A stretch of 64,000 nucleotides of DNA, from the NCBI RefSeq assembly GCF_024347575.1, contig NZ_AP025503.1, positions 992,001-1,056,000 on the forward strand, given 5' to 3'. Positions 18,215 through 27,303 of the stretch are shown here, piece by piece (position 1 is the first letter of the stretch; every line of letters starts with the position of its first letter). The notes under the pieces were generated by a model. It did not search any database and was not told the DNA's origin. It saw only the letters and a list, made by a program, of their open reading frames with translations. A program made the translations under genes and the position numbers. Source of the stretch: Vibrio pelagius (GTDB lineage Bacteria; Pseudomonadota; Gammaproteobacteria; Enterobacterales; Vibrionaceae).

Positions 18215-21200
18215 TGCTGTTATCTGATGTTTCAGTAAAAAGACCAGTAGCAGCGCTGGTTCTCAGTTTGCTCTTAGTGGTGTTTGGTATCGTTTCGTTC
18301 AGCAAACTTGCCGTACGAGAAATGCCAGATATTGAGAGCCCAGTTGTTTCTATTAGTACCCGCTATGAAGGCGCTTCTGCGACCATCATTGAAAGCCAGA
18401 TCACCTCTAACTTAGAGGACCAGCTTTCCGGAATTAGCGGGATTGATGAAATCGAATCGACGACCCGAAACGGCTCTTCACGTATCACGATTACCTTTGA
18501 GCTAGGTTATGACTTAAATACGGGTGTCAGTGATGTTCGTGATGCGGTAGCTCGCGCTCAACGCTCTTTGCCTGATGAAGCGGACGATCCGATTGTTTAT
18601 AAGAACAATGGTAGTGGTGAAGCGTCGTTATACATCAACCTCAGCTCCACTGAAATGGACCGAACCCAACTGACGGACTACACCGAGCGTGTGCTTATCG
18701 ATAGGTTCAGTCTGATTTCAGGCGTCAGTTCGGTCGATATCTCGGGCGGTCTGTATAAGGTTATGTACGTCAAACTTAAGCCAGAGTTAATGGCGGGACG
18801 CGGTGTGACGGCAACGGACATTACGACTGCACTGCGCAATGAGAACATTGAGAGCCCGGGCGGTGAGGTACGTAACGATGCGATTGTGATGTCGGTTCGC
18901 ACTGCGCGCTCGTATACCCAAGCGGAAGACTTCGAGTACCTGGTTGTTAAGCGTGCATCGGACAACTCACCGATCTACCTAAAAGATGTCGCTGATGTCT
19001 ATATTGGCGCAGAGAACGAAAACTCGACCTTTAAGAGTGACGGTGTCGTCAACGTGAGCATGGGTATCGTGCCGCAATCGGATGCGAACCCGCTAGAAGT
19101 GGCTGACCTTGTTCATAAAGAAGTGGAGAATATTCAAAAATTCTTGCCGGATGGTACTCGTTTAGCCATTGACTACGACTCAACCGTATTTATCGATCGC
19201 TCTATTACAGAGGTGTATAGCACGCTGTTTATCACAGGTGGTTTGGTGATCTTGGTGCTATACGTGTTTATTGGACAAGCACGTGCCACTTTGATTCCTG
19301 CGGTAACCGTGCCTGTGTCTCTAATATCTTCATTTATTGCGGCGTACTATTTTGGATTTTCGATTAACCTGATCACCTTGATGGCGCTAATTTTATCGAT
19401 TGGTCTGGTTGTCGATGACGCTATTGTTGTGGTCGAGAACATTTTCCACCACATCGAACGTGGTGAATCGCCTCTGCTTGCGGCTTACAAAGGCACGCGT
19501 GAGGTTGGTTTTGCCGTTATTGCGACCACGCTAGTGCTGGTGATGGTATTCCTACCTATCTCCTTTATGGACGGTATGGTTGGTCTACTGTTCACTGAAT
19601 TTTCCGTGTTATTGGCAATGTCGGTGATCTTCTCGTCGCTGGTTGCTTTAACTCTGACGCCGGTATTAGGTAGTAAGATCTTAAAAGCTAACGTGAAACC
19701 GAATCGCTTTAACCACTTCGTTGAGCGTGTTTTCGGCAAGCTAGAGAAAGTTTACCGCAGTATTTTGCGCCGCGCGCTGGGTTGGCGCTTGGCTGCACCA
19801 ATCATCATTATCGCGTGTTTGGGTGGTAGCTATGGCTTAATGCAACAAGTGCCTGCACAACTAACACCACAAGAAGACCGAGGTGTGATCTTCGCGTTTG
19901 TTCGTGGTGCAGACGCAACCAGTTATAACCGTATGTCTGCTAACATGGATCTGGTTGAAGAGCGTTTGATGCCGCTACTAGGTCAAGGGTTCTTGAAGTC
20001 GTTTAGCTTACAATCGCCAGCATTTGGCGGTAACGCAGGTGACCAAACTGGCTTCGTAATCATGATTCTAGAAGACTGGAATGAACGTGAAACGACCGCT
20101 CAAGAAGCACTAGGTCAAGTGCGAAAAGCACTGACGGGCATTCCAGATGTGCGTATTTTCCCATTCATGCCGGGTTTCCGTGGCGGTTCAAGCGAGCCTG
20201 TTCAGTTTGTACTTGGTGGTTCTGATTATCCTGAACTGCAAAAGTGGGCTGAGATCTTAAAGCAAGCGGCTGAAGATTCGCCAATGATGGAAGGTGCTGA
20301 CATCGATTACTCAGAGAAGACGCCTGAACTGTTGGTCACTGTCGACAAGCAACGCGCTGCTGAATTAGGCGTTAGTGTTTCTGACATCTCAGACACGCTA
20401 GAGATCATGCTCGGCGGTAAGAGTGAAACTACCTTTGTAGAACGCGGGGAAGAGTATGACGTGTATCTGCGTGGCGATGAAAACAGTTTCAACAACGCGA
20501 GTGATCTTAGCCAGATATACATGAGAACCCCGTCGGGTGAACTCGTCACCTTGGATACGTTGACTAAAATTGAAGAAGTCGCCTCGTCTATTCGTTTGTC
20601 TCACTACAACAAGCAGAAGTCGATCACCATAACGGCAAACTTGATGGATGGCTACACTCTAGGTGAAGCACTTGATTTCCTTGATGAGCAGGCGATTGAG
20701 ATGCTGCCAGGCGATATTTCAGTGAGCTACTCTGGCGAGTCTAAAGACTTCAAAGAGAACCAATCGAGCATCCTTGTTGTGTTTGCTTTGGCAATGCTGG
20801 TTGCTTACCTCGTACTAGCGGCGCAGTTTGAAAGCTTCATCAACCCTTTAGTGGTGATGTTCACCGTACCTATGGGGATTTTCGGTGGCTTCTTAGGTTT
20901 GGTGCTAATGAGTCAAGGTTTGAACGTTTACAGTCAGATCGGCATGATCATGTTGATCGGTATGGTAACGAAGAATGGTATCTTGATCGTTGAGTTTGCC
21001 AACCAACTGCGTGACCGTGGCATTGAATTTGAGAAGGCGATTGTGGATGCATCTGCACGTCGCTTGCGTCCAATCATGATGACAGCGTTTACCACACTCG
21101 CTGGCGCCATTCCGTTGATTACTTCGACCGGAGCGGGTTACGAAAGCCGCGTCGCGGTAGGTACGGTTATCTTCTTTGGTATGGGTTTTGCGACACTGGT

Positions 21201-21327
21201 GACGCTGTTTGTTATCCCTGCGATGTATCGCTTGATCTCAGGTGCGACACGATCTCCGGGTCACGTAGAGGCTGAATTGAACAAAGCCCTGAGTCACGAC
21301 ACGGTTGGTCGTACTTCACATGGTTGA
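18214..21327 (+). CDS. RND-family multidrug efflux pump, inner-membrane subunit
   Basis: AcrB/MMPL-type proton-driven exporter, 1037 residues, the family size. Two sets of transmembrane helices flank periplasmic loops; the N-terminus MLLSDVSVKRPVAALVLSLLL is typical. The proton-relay acidic residues lie in SIGLVVDDAIVVVENIFHH (near residue 400), and the family G-rich repeat is seen again as MIMLIGMVTKNGILIVEFANQ near residue 910. It is coupled to the adaptor gene upstream; no outer-membrane factor is encoded nearby, so a TolC-like channel elsewhere is presumably used. A terminator follows. Confidence 0.93.
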   Translation: MLLSDVSVKRPVAALVLSLLLVVFGIVSFSKLAVREMPDIESPVVSISTRYEGASATIIESQITSNLEDQLSGISGIDEIESTTRNGSSRITITFELGYDLNTGVSDVRDAVARAQRSLPDEADDPIVYKNNGSGEASLYINLSSTEMDRTQLTDYTERVLIDRFSLISGVSSVDISGGLYKVMYVKLKPELMAGRGVTATDITTALRNENIESPGGEVRNDAIVMSVRTARSYTQAEDFEYLVVKRASDNSPIYLKDVADVYIGAENENSTFKSDGVVNVSMGIVPQSDANPLEVADLVHKEVENIQKFLPDGTRLAIDYDSTVFIDRSITEVYSTLFITGGLVILVLYVFIGQARATLIPAVTVPVSLISSFIAAYYFGFSINLITLMALILSIGLVVDDAIVVVENIFHHIERGESPLLAAYKGTREVGFAVIATTLVLVMVFLPISFMDGMVGLLFTEFSVLLAMSVIFSSLVALTLTPVLGSKILKANVKPNRFNHFVERVFGKLEKVYRSILRRALGWRLAAPIIIIACLGGSYGLMQQVPAQLTPQEDRGVIFAFVRGADATSYNRMSANMDLVEERLMPLLGQGFLKSFSLQSPAFGGNAGDQTGFVIMILEDWNERETTAQEALGQVRKALTGIPDVRIFPFMPGFRGGSSEPVQFVLGGSDYPELQKWAEILKQAAEDSPMMEGADIDYSEKTPELLVTVDKQRAAELGVSVSDISDTLEIMLGGKSETTFVERGEEYDVYLRGDENSFNNASDLSQIYMRTPSGELVTLDTLTKIEEVASSIRLSHYNKQKSITITANLMDGYTLGEALDFLDEQAIEMLPGDISVSYSGESKDFKENQSSILVVFALAMLVAYLVLAAQFESFINPLVVMFTVPMGIFGGFLGLVLMSQGLNVYSQIGMIMLIGMVTKNGILIVEFANQLRDRGIEFEKAIVDASARRLRPIMMTAFTTLAGAIPLITSTGAGYESRVAVGTVIFFGMGFATLVTLFVIPAMYRLISGATRSPGHVEAELNKALSHDTVGRTSHG

Positions 21328-21352
21328 TCGTTAATTTAACTTAGCAATCTAT

Positions 21353-21393
21353 AAAAGCCTGCGTTTGTTCCTAGCGAACAGCAGGCTTTTTTT
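21353..21393 (+). terminator. Rho-independent terminator of the RND operon
   Basis: AAAAGCCTGC / GCAGGCTTTT stem with an 18-base loop that itself contains TGTTC...GAACA, then TTT. Confidence 0.88.
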
Positions 21394-21440
21394 GTATAAC
21401 AACAGAGCTCAATACAAATAGAAAAAATAAGGAATGTAAA

Positions 21441-21761
21441 GTGGCTGAATTCAAATATAAAAATCTGTCTCAAGAAGAACAAGACAAGCTGGATGCGGCG
21501 ACTTTTCGTCGTCTATTGGCACACCTAGATAATAACAAAGACGTTCAGAACATTGACCTAATGATTCTTGCGGGCTTCTGCCGCAACTGCTTCAGTAAGT
21601 GGTACAAAGCCGAGGCAGAGCAACAAGGTCTAGACATCGATATCGATGATGCTCGTGAGCGAGTGTACGGTATGACTTATGACGAGTGGAAACAGAACCA
21701 CCAACCAAAAGCGACACCAGAGCAGTTAGCCGCGTTCGAAGCGAAGCAAAAGCCAGAGTAA
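21441..21761 (+). CDS. DUF1244 family protein
   Basis: 106-residue cytoplasmic protein of the DUF1244 family, widespread in Proteobacteria and without a known activity. The recognisable core is FRRLLAHLDNNKDVQNIDLM followed by LAGFCRNCFSKWY, with two conserved Cys close together (about residues 50 and 53). A good ribosome site (AAGGAA) precedes the GTG start. It is a single gene, closed by a strong terminator. Confidence 0.85.
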   Translation: MAEFKYKNLSQEEQDKLDAATFRRLLAHLDNNKDVQNIDLMILAGFCRNCFSKWYKAEAEQQGLDIDIDDARERVYGMTYDEWKQNHQPKATPEQLAAFEAKQKPE

Positions 21762-21776
21762 ACAATTCGACCTATT

Positions 21777-21812
21777 AAAAAAGCGGCATGAACCTTTTCA
21801 TGCCGCTTTTTG
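21777..21812. terminator. Bidirectional terminator
   Basis: Stem AAAAAAGCGGCATGAA / TTCATGCCGCTTTTT, loop CCTTT. It separates the DUF1244 gene from the convergent PLP-enzyme gene and has A and T runs on opposite sides. Confidence 0.92.
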
Positions 21813-21849
21813 TTTTAAGCCTTTTGGTATTGTTTAAACAAACGAGTGT

Positions 21850-22914
21850 TTACAGCTCGCCAGTTTGGTTAAACACTTTGAGTTTTTCCGCGAATGGCTC
21901 AATGTCACCGATGTTTTCACGAACCCACTCGTCATCAAAGTAGGTGTCTAGGTAGCGCTCACCGCTATCACACAATAGGGTAACGATAGAACCTTTCTCA
22001 CCACGTGCTTTCATCTCGCTCGCTAACTGTAATACACCATACATATTTGTACCTGTTGAAGCGCCGACTTTACGGCCAAGCAGTTCTGACAACCAGTGCG
22101 TTGTCGCAATACTTGCTGCATCTGGAATAGTACGCATCTCATCGACGACACCTGTAATGAAGCTTGGCTCAACACGTGGGCGACCAATGCCTTCAATCTT
22201 ACTGCCTTTGTCGCCAGTAAGATCGACATTACCTGTCTTAAAGAAGTCGTGGAATACCGAGTTTTCTGGGTCTACCACACACAGTTTTGTTTCATGTTGT
22301 TGGTAACGGATGAAACGACCAATGGTTGCAGAGGTGCCACCAGTCCCAGGGCTCATCACCACCCATGCTGGAATAGGGTGATCTTCCATTTGCATCTGGT
22401 TGAAAATCGAGTTGGCGATGTTGTTGTTACCACGCCAGTCGGTTGCTCGCTCTGCATAGGTGAATTGGTCCATGTAGTGACCATTTAACTCTTTCGCGAG
22501 GCGACGAGATTCAGCGTAGATCTGGTCAGAGCGATCAACGAGGTGAGCTTGGCCACCGTAGAACTCAATCTGCTCAATTTTTTTCTTGGCTGTGCACTTT
22601 GGCATCACCGCAATAAAAGGCAGACCGAGCAAACGAGCAAAGTACGCTTCTGATACTGCGGTACTGCCAGACGATGACTCAATGATCGTTGTTTCTGGGC
22701 CAACCCAACCATTACAAATCGCGTATAGGAAAAGTGAACGCGCTAAGCGGTGTTTTAGAGAACCCGTAGGGTGTGTACTTTCATCTTTTAGGTAGATATC
22801 AATGCCCTCGACACTTGGAAGGTCAAGCTTGATAAGGTGAGTATCGGCGGAGCGTTGAAAGTCTGCTTCGATTTTTCGAATGGCGTTATTAATCCATTTA
22901 TGGTCAGTACACAT
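21850..22914 (-). CDS. PLP-dependent cysteine synthase/desulfhydrase-family enzyme
   Basis: Fold-type II PLP enzyme of the cysteine synthase superfamily, 354 residues. The PLP lysine is in [11 protein letters not shown] (near residue 53), the substrate loop in [15 protein letters not shown], and the phosphate-binding loop in [14 protein letters not shown]. Compared with CysK/CysM it has an N-terminal extension rich in charged residues. It is divergent from an Lrp/AsnC-type regulator 150 bp away. This pairing suggests a cysteine-responsive catabolic role rather than biosynthesis, which is inference. Confidence 0.82.
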   Translation of the reverse strand: MCTDHKWINNAIRKIEADFQRSADTHLIKLDLPSVEGIDIYLKDESTHPTGSLKHRLARSLFLYAICNGWVGPETTIIESSSGSTAVSEAYFARLLGLPFIAVMPKCTAKKKIEQIEFYGGQAHLVDRSDQIYAESRRLAKELNGHYMDQFTYAERATDWRGNNNIANSIFNQMQMEDHPIPAWVVMSPGTGGTSATIGRFIRYQQHETKLCVVDPENSVFHDFFKTGNVDLTGDKGSKIEGIGRPRVEPSFITGVVDEMRTIPDAASIATTHWLSELLGRKVGASTGTNMYGVLQLASEMKARGEKGSIVTLLCDSGERYLDTYFDDEWVRENIGDIEPFAEKLKVFNQTGEL

Positions 22915-23061
22915 AGGGAATCTCCACGAATTTGACGTTATTCTTTTTATGTTTGCTATGCCATTAAATTAACGAGATCTGCAGAGAAAAACTTTGCTAT
23001 ATTTACTGTTTATTGATGACTTGATAGAAAAATTTTCTCTTTGAAGGGGTTTTATTGAAAA

Positions 23062-23517
23062 ATGCTTGATGCTACGGACAAAAATATACTGCGTTTGCTT
23101 CAGCAAGACAGTACGCTGTCACTTAACGATATTGCGGAAGCTGTGAACCTAACTACGACCCCTTGTTGGAAGCGTCTTAAGCGTTTAGAAGAAAAGGGGG
23201 TAATCGAAAAACGGGTCGCGCTGCTCAACCCTGAGAAGCTGGATCTGTCATTTACGGCATTTGTTTTGGTTAAAACCAGCGACCACTCACATGAATGGTA
23301 CGGACGTTTTGTCAGCACAGTTTCGGAATTCCCGGAAGTGATGGAGTTCTACCGAATGGCGGGTGAATATGACTACATGCTCAAAGTTCAGGTTAGAGAC
23401 ATGAAGTGTTTTGATGAGTTTTATAAGCGACTTGTGAACAGTGTGGATGGCCTCTCTAATGTCACTTCTACATTTGCGATGGAACCTTTGAAGTACACAA
23501 CCGCACTGCCGTTGTAA
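23062..23517 (+). CDS. Lrp/AsnC-family regulator (DecR-like)
   Basis: 151-residue feast/famine regulator. The N-terminal winged helix reads [20 protein letters not shown] followed by [21 protein letters not shown]; the C-terminal RAM ligand domain contains [20 protein letters not shown]. It is divergently placed from the PLP cysteine-family enzyme, which it probably controls, as in E. coli DecR and related cysteine sensors. The assignment to Lrp is firm; the effector is inferred. Confidence 0.87.
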   Translation: MLDATDKNILRLLQQDSTLSLNDIAEAVNLTTTPCWKRLKRLEEKGVIEKRVALLNPEKLDLSFTAFVLVKTSDHSHEWYGRFVSTVSEFPEVMEFYRMAGEYDYMLKVQVRDMKCFDEFYKRLVNSVDGLSNVTSTFAMEPLKYTTALPL

Positions 23518-23563
23518 TAAATAGAGAGATTTTTCGCCGTTTAATTAAGTAGGATAAAGTTGA

Positions 23564-23597
23564 AAAGGGCTTGAGTAGAACTCAAACCCTTTGTTTT
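23564..23597. terminator. Terminator between convergent lrp-like gene and tesB
   Basis: AAAGGG-C-TTGAG, 5-base loop, CTCAA-A-CCCTTT, followed by GTTTTATT; works for either converging gene. Confidence 0.7.
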
Positions 23598-23633
23598 ATT
23601 GGTTTGTTAATGCAGGCTAAGACTTCACGAGAG

Positions 23634-24494
23634 TTATTTAGTAAAGCGCATCACACCTTCTTGAACGGCTGTTGCAACCAATTGACCTTGCTGGTTGTAG
23701 ATCTCTCCTCGTACCAAGCCTCGGGTATTACTCGCTGTAGGACTCTCTATCGCGTAAAGCAGCCACTCATCCATCTTGAATGGACGATGGAACCAGATTG
23801 AGTGATCAATCGTGGCTACTTGGAAGTTAGGTGTCATTAAAGAAACTTCGTGAGGGTGAAGTGCCGTCACGAGAAAGCCCCAGTCAGAAGCATAAGCCAG
23901 TAAGTATTGGTGGATCAAATGGTTGTCTGGCATCTCGCCATTTGCGCGAACCCAAAGGTACTGCTTTGGTTCTGCTTTCTGAGGTTTGAGTGGATTGACA
24001 ACCGTAACTGGGCGCATCTCAATTGGCTTCTCGCCACAAAAAGTCTTTCTTAGCTTCTCAGGCAAGAACTCAGCGATATGGCTCGCAAGCTCTGTCTCTG
24101 ATGCAAAGTTTTCTGGCCCTGGAATGTCAGGCATGGTGTTTTGGTGTTCAAAGCCTTCAGCATCACCATGGTATGAAGCGGTGAGGTAGAAGATAGGGCG
24201 ACCATTTTGAATCGCTTTAACACGGCGAGTGCTGAAGCTGCGCCCGTCTCTTAAGTTCTCTACATCATAAATAATCGGCTTCTCTGGATCACCCGGATAC
24301 AGAAAGTAACTGTGGAAAGAGTGGACACTGCGATCTTCCTCTACCGTGTAGCGCGCAGCAGACAAGGCTTGTCCAAGTACTTGTCCACCGTAGACTTGTG
24401 GCAGCCCAAGGTTTTCACTTTGTCCTCGGAAGAGACCCTCTTCCAGTTTTTCTAGCTGAAGTAAACGTAGTAATTCTTTTAGTGGTTGACTCAT
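23634..24494 (-). CDS. tesB: Acyl-CoA thioesterase II TesB
   Basis: Hydrolyses medium- and long-chain acyl-CoA to free fatty acid and CoA. The 286-residue double hot-dog protein matches E. coli TesB in length. The start [26 protein letters not shown] (residues 4-29) and the C-terminal catalytic segment [21 protein letters not shown], which carries the conserved Asp, are diagnostic. Its neighbours ybaY, atl and ffs repeat the E. coli order. Confidence 0.93.
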   Translation of the reverse strand: MSQPLKELLRLLQLEKLEEGLFRGQSENLGLPQVYGGQVLGQALSAARYTVEEDRSVHSFHSYFLYPGDPEKPIIYDVENLRDGRSFSTRRVKAIQNGRPIFYLTASYHGDAEGFEHQNTMPDIPGPENFASETELASHIAEFLPEKLRKTFCGEKPIEMRPVTVVNPLKPQKAEPKQYLWVRANGEMPDNHLIHQYLLAYASDWGFLVTALHPHEVSLMTPNFQVATIDHSIWFHRPFKMDEWLLYAIESPTASNTRGLVRGEIYNQQGQLVATAVQEGVMRFTK

Positions 24495-24661
24495 TGCCAG
24501 AGTACCTCTTAATAAAATGAGAGCAGGTTAAAGGGTTAACCAGGCTGCTCAGTCAAATATCTGTCAATAAATCATAGGGTTTCAAGACAGAATATGAAAG
24601 CTCTCTTATAATTAGCATACAGTTTTGCTAAATCGTGCAAATACATTGAGAGAAATATCTT

Positions 24662-25102
24662 ATGAAAAAGGCTTTATTAATCGCAACGTCTTTAATCTCT
24701 TTTGGTTTCCTATCGGGCTGCCAAACTACGGAACAAAGTGAGGCTCCCCAAGAAGTTGTCGCAGAGAACATCAAAATGGTGACGGGTACGGTAAGTTATC
24801 GAGAGCGTATTGCACTTCCTGAAAATGCACTGGTAACGGTAACACTGGAAGATATCTCATTGGCTGATGCACCTTCAAAGGTATTGGCAACTCAAGAGTT
24901 TACAACCGATGGTAAACAAGTGCCGTTTGCGTTTGAATTAAAGTATGATGCGAGCCAAATTGAGGATAATCATCGCTACAATGTACGCGCAACCATTCAT
25001 GTTGATGACAAGTTACGCTTTACTACAGACACGATAGCTCCAGTGATCACTGATGCAGCAAATACAGAGTCACTCAATTTGCGTTTGGTTGGCGTGCGTT
25101 AG
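24662..25102 (+). CDS. ybaY: YbaY-family lipoprotein
   Basis: 146-residue predicted lipoprotein with signal sequence and lipobox LSGC (Cys 20). The rest is a beta-rich domain (type III secretion pilotin-like/YbaY family) with the pattern VTGTVSYRERIALPENALVTVTLED at residues 40-64. The function is unknown. Synteny with tesB on one side and the atl/ffs genes on the other supports the name. Confidence 0.88.
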   Translation: MKKALLIATSLISFGFLSGCQTTEQSEAPQEVVAENIKMVTGTVSYRERIALPENALVTVTLEDISLADAPSKVLATQEFTTDGKQVPFAFELKYDASQIEDNHRYNVRATIHVDDKLRFTTDTIAPVITDAANTESLNLRLVGVR

Positions 25103-25135
25103 TTCGCTGCACCAGATAATGATTAAATGAAAAGC

Positions 25136-25169
25136 AATGGCAGCGTTACGGCTGCCATTTGTATTTTTT
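25136..25169. terminator. Terminator at the ybaY/atl convergence
   Basis: AATGGCAGC / GCTGCCATT stem with a 6-base loop and TTTGTATTTTTT after it on the plus strand. It overlaps the last codons of the convergent atl gene. Confidence 0.8.
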
Positions 25170-25448
25170 GAGCTTGATTCTTCCCGCCTCACTCACTTCA
25201 ATGCCCTCCGCCTCTAAATGACGCTTTTGTCGTTCGAAGTTCTCGCCTTTTAGCGAAATCTCGCCTTTACTATTAATGACCCTAAACCAAGGGAGCTGAC
25301 TTCCCTCTGGTAAATTGCCCAAAGCTTTGCCTACGTGACGCGCATAACCTGGAAAGCCCGAAAAACGTGCTATGTCTCCATAAGTTGTTACTTTCCCATA
25401 GGGAATTTGGTGAATTACAGCAAAGATTTGGGGTAAAAATTGGTCCAT
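25146..25448 (-). CDS. atl: Alkyltransferase-like DNA repair protein Atl
   Basis: 100-residue MGMT-like protein. It keeps the helix-turn-helix and arginine-finger features (YGKVTTYGDIARFSGFPGYARHVG), but the alkyl-acceptor PCHRV is replaced by PWFRV. This is the hallmark of alkyltransferase-like proteins, which bind O6-alkylguanine and hand it to nucleotide excision repair. Known Atl proteins lack methyltransferase activity. The ffs-side position matches E. coli ybaZ. Confidence 0.9.
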   Translation of the reverse strand: MDQFLPQIFAVIHQIPYGKVTTYGDIARFSGFPGYARHVGKALGNLPEGSQLPWFRVINSKGEISLKGENFERQKRHLEAEGIEVSEAGRIKLKKYKWQP

Positions 25449-25499
25449 ACTAACTATTCCTAGTTCATTAATACCACGGATCGGTAGAAGGAGAGAGCT

Positions 25500-26243
25500 A
25501 TGGTATTTTCAACGTTTCAGTTCTTAGTGACAACCCTGTTGGCGGTTGTTTGTGCCCGAGCCATTAGCCTAAGTGACGGCGACATTCCAGTGTTAGCTAT
25601 GGTTATCCCTGCGTTATGGATATTACCTCAAGGAGGAGTCGCTGGCTTAGCTCTACTCGCCTCAATGACCGTCTATGGCCTGACACTTCCAATGCAGCCG
25701 ATAACCTTATCAGTCAGTGCTTGGGTGTTGTTCCCTCTGCTGATGGTTGTTTTCTCACGCCGCAGTAGCTTGTCAGTACTTGTGGTATCAGGATTAATTG
25801 TCACGACTCTACAAGTCGGAATTATGGTGACTCAATCTGCAGGCAAGCTTGATGGTACGCCTTGGGTTACGGTTCTTCAAACCCTATCAATCATAGTTAT
25901 CTGGTGGGCAGCGAATCACCTCAAACCGGCCAGTCGACACAGCTGGTGGTCACTGTTTCTAATATTGCCACTCTGGATAGCAGACTTACCTTACGCGGCG
26001 CTAGTAGCCTTATGCGTAACTGGCATCATGGCGTCAATGGAGGCGATGACCAAGCTTAAAACCTTCCGCTGGAATAAGCTGTTGTGCTGGACACTGCCCA
26101 CTGCCGGTTTTGCTGCATTAGTGGTCACACCAAGCATTGAAGTACCGAGCCCAGTATTTGTGGTGTGGTTGTGTTTGTTAGGCACGGCATGGATGACCGA
26201 CTACATCATTCGTACAGAGGATAACGAAGACATCGATATCTAA
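25500..26243 (+). CDS. Multi-pass membrane protein, function unknown
   Basis: 247-residue protein with about seven or eight hydrophobic segments spread along its length and an acidic C-terminal tail (RTEDNEDIDI). A ribosome site AGGAGAG lies just before the ATG. I do not recognise a family. It is the last core gene before ffs. Good ribosome site and membrane-protein composition make it likely to be real. Confidence 0.75.
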   Translation: MVFSTFQFLVTTLLAVVCARAISLSDGDIPVLAMVIPALWILPQGGVAGLALLASMTVYGLTLPMQPITLSVSAWVLFPLLMVVFSRRSSLSVLVVSGLIVTTLQVGIMVTQSAGKLDGTPWVTVLQTLSIIVIWWAANHLKPASRHSWWSLFLILPLWIADLPYAALVALCVTGIMASMEAMTKLKTFRWNKLLCWTLPTAGFAALVVTPSIEVPSPVFVVWLCLLGTAWMTDYIIRTEDNEDIDI

Positions 26244-26382
26244 GCGAGTGACTCGTGCATTTGCTATGACTATTGCTCCACCTTAATCGTAGATAAATGA
26301 CCAATTTCCCTGCGATTTACTCGTGGTTTGAATAAAGGATAAGCACTTAGACCACAATTGTTTAAAAATAGGGTGGAAGGGC

Positions 26383-26410
26383 TTGCAATGGTTGCGGGGA
26401 TGCTTAATAA
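26383..26410 (+). promoter_or_regulatory. Candidate ffs promoter
   Basis: TTGCAA (26383-26388), 16-bp spacer, TAATAA (26405-26410). The start would fall near 26417, leaving a leader of about 37 nt. E. coli 4.5S RNA is likewise made as a precursor trimmed at its 5' end. Confidence 0.5.
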
Positions 26411-26453
26411 TCCAGTCACTCTTTGAGGCAAGCCTCTTAGAAAACGAATCTAT

Positions 26454-26558
26454 GGGGGCCTGGTCCTCCCGCAACAATAGCTCGTGAACTCGGTCAGGTC
26501 CGGAAGGAAGCAGCCGCAGCGAGTGACTTGTGTGCCGGGATGTGGCTGGGTTCCCACC
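26454..26558 (+). ncRNA. ffs: 4.5S signal recognition particle RNA
   Basis: Small SRP RNA that binds Ffh and helps deliver membrane proteins. The universally conserved apical segment GGTCAGGTCCGGAAGGAAGC is present (26492-26511). The 5' GGGGGCCTGGTC pairs over 12 positions with the 3' GGCTGGGTTCCC, five of the pairs being G-U. It ends four to eight bases before a Tn7-like element, and the terminator that originally followed is now at 58734. The apical segment is also the homing target of the transposon guide. Confidence 0.95.
26496..26515 (+). other. Homing target (protospacer) of the transposon guide inside ffs
   Basis: Twenty bases that match the second CRISPR spacer (53022-53041) except at guide positions 6, 12 and 18. 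The two bases 5' of it are TC; type I-F complexes prefer CC, and transposon versions are known to be permissive. The transposon begins 51 bp after the last matched base. Confidence 0.85.
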
Positions 26559-26561
26559 CTT

Positions 26562-26566
26562 TTAAA
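26562..26566. repeat. 5-bp target-site duplication, ffs side
   Basis: TTAAA directly before the terminal TGT of the element; the partner copy is 58731-58735. Confidence 0.9.
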
Positions 26567-26633
26567 TGTTGTTAAAAGCATAACCTGTCCCAATAAAACC
26601 ATAACTTGTCCTTTTAAAACCCTTAAAGTGTCC
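26567..26633 (+). repeat. ffs-proximal transposon end with three TnsB-type sites
   Basis: After the terminal TGTTGTT come AAAAGCATAACCTGTCC (26574-26590), AAAACCATAACTTGTCC (26595-26611) and a degenerate AAACCCTTAAAGTGTCC (26617-26633). The sites are closely packed, as in a Tn7 right end, which is also the end next to the attachment gene in Tn7. Confidence 0.88.
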
Positions 26634-26675
26634 TAAGCTTATTTTAGTTGTTTTGTTACAACAAAAGGGACGCAT

Positions 26676-27302
26676 ATGTATATTCGTAATCTTCGCAAGC
26701 CATCGCCTAATAAGAACATCTACAAATTCTCGAGTCTCAAAAACCGAGATGCTGTCATGTGTGAGGGTAGTCTGGAGAGAGACTGCTGCTATCATTTCGA
26801 ATATGATCCAGATGTAGTTCACTACGAATCTCAGCCAGAGGGTTTCTACTATGACTTCCATGGGAAAAAGCGCCCTTACACTCCTGATTTCCTAGCTACC
26901 TATGTTGACGGTACATTCAAGTATGTGGAAGTCAAACCACACTCGAAAACGTTATCTAAGACGTTTAAACAAGAATTTGCTGCTCGTAAAGAGGCTGCCA
27001 ATCGAAGAGGATTTGGTCTTGTTTTGGTGACTGATAAGCAAATTAGAGATGGGTACTTTCTCAAAAACTCAGAGTTGGTACATCGGTATAGTGGATGTAT
27101 CGAAGGCGATGAGCTTGCATTCAAAGTGCATTCGTATCTGATTTCACAGGAAACAATGAAAATCAGTGATCTAGCCGTCTCAATTGGAGAGTCCGTCGGT
27201 CGGGTGTTCGCTTCTGTTTTAAAACTGATTGCAGTAGGAAAAGCCGGTGTTGATTTAGATATCGCTATGTTGAGTGGAAGTACAACTGTTTCGGTGAGAT
27301 GA
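26676..27302 (+). CDS. tnsA: Transposase endonuclease subunit TnsA
   Basis: Restriction-like nuclease that cuts the 5' ends of the element so it can leave the donor cleanly (cut and paste). In the 208-residue protein the PD-(D/E)XK core is visible: VVHYESQPEGF, then YTPDFLATYVDG (catalytic Asp) and KYVEVKPH (catalytic E-x-K). All three look intact. The C-terminal half is a winged-helix-like region. AAGGGA precedes the ATG. One base separates its stop from tnsB, so the two are co-translated. Confidence 0.92.
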   Translation: MYIRNLRKPSPNKNIYKFSSLKNRDAVMCEGSLERDCCYHFEYDPDVVHYESQPEGFYYDFHGKKRPYTPDFLATYVDGTFKYVEVKPHSKTLSKTFKQEFAARKEAANRRGFGLVLVTDKQIRDGYFLKNSELVHRYSGCIEGDELAFKVHSYLISQETMKISDLAVSIGESVGRVFASVLKLIAVGKAGVDLDIAMLSGSTTVSVR

Positions 27303-27303
27303 A

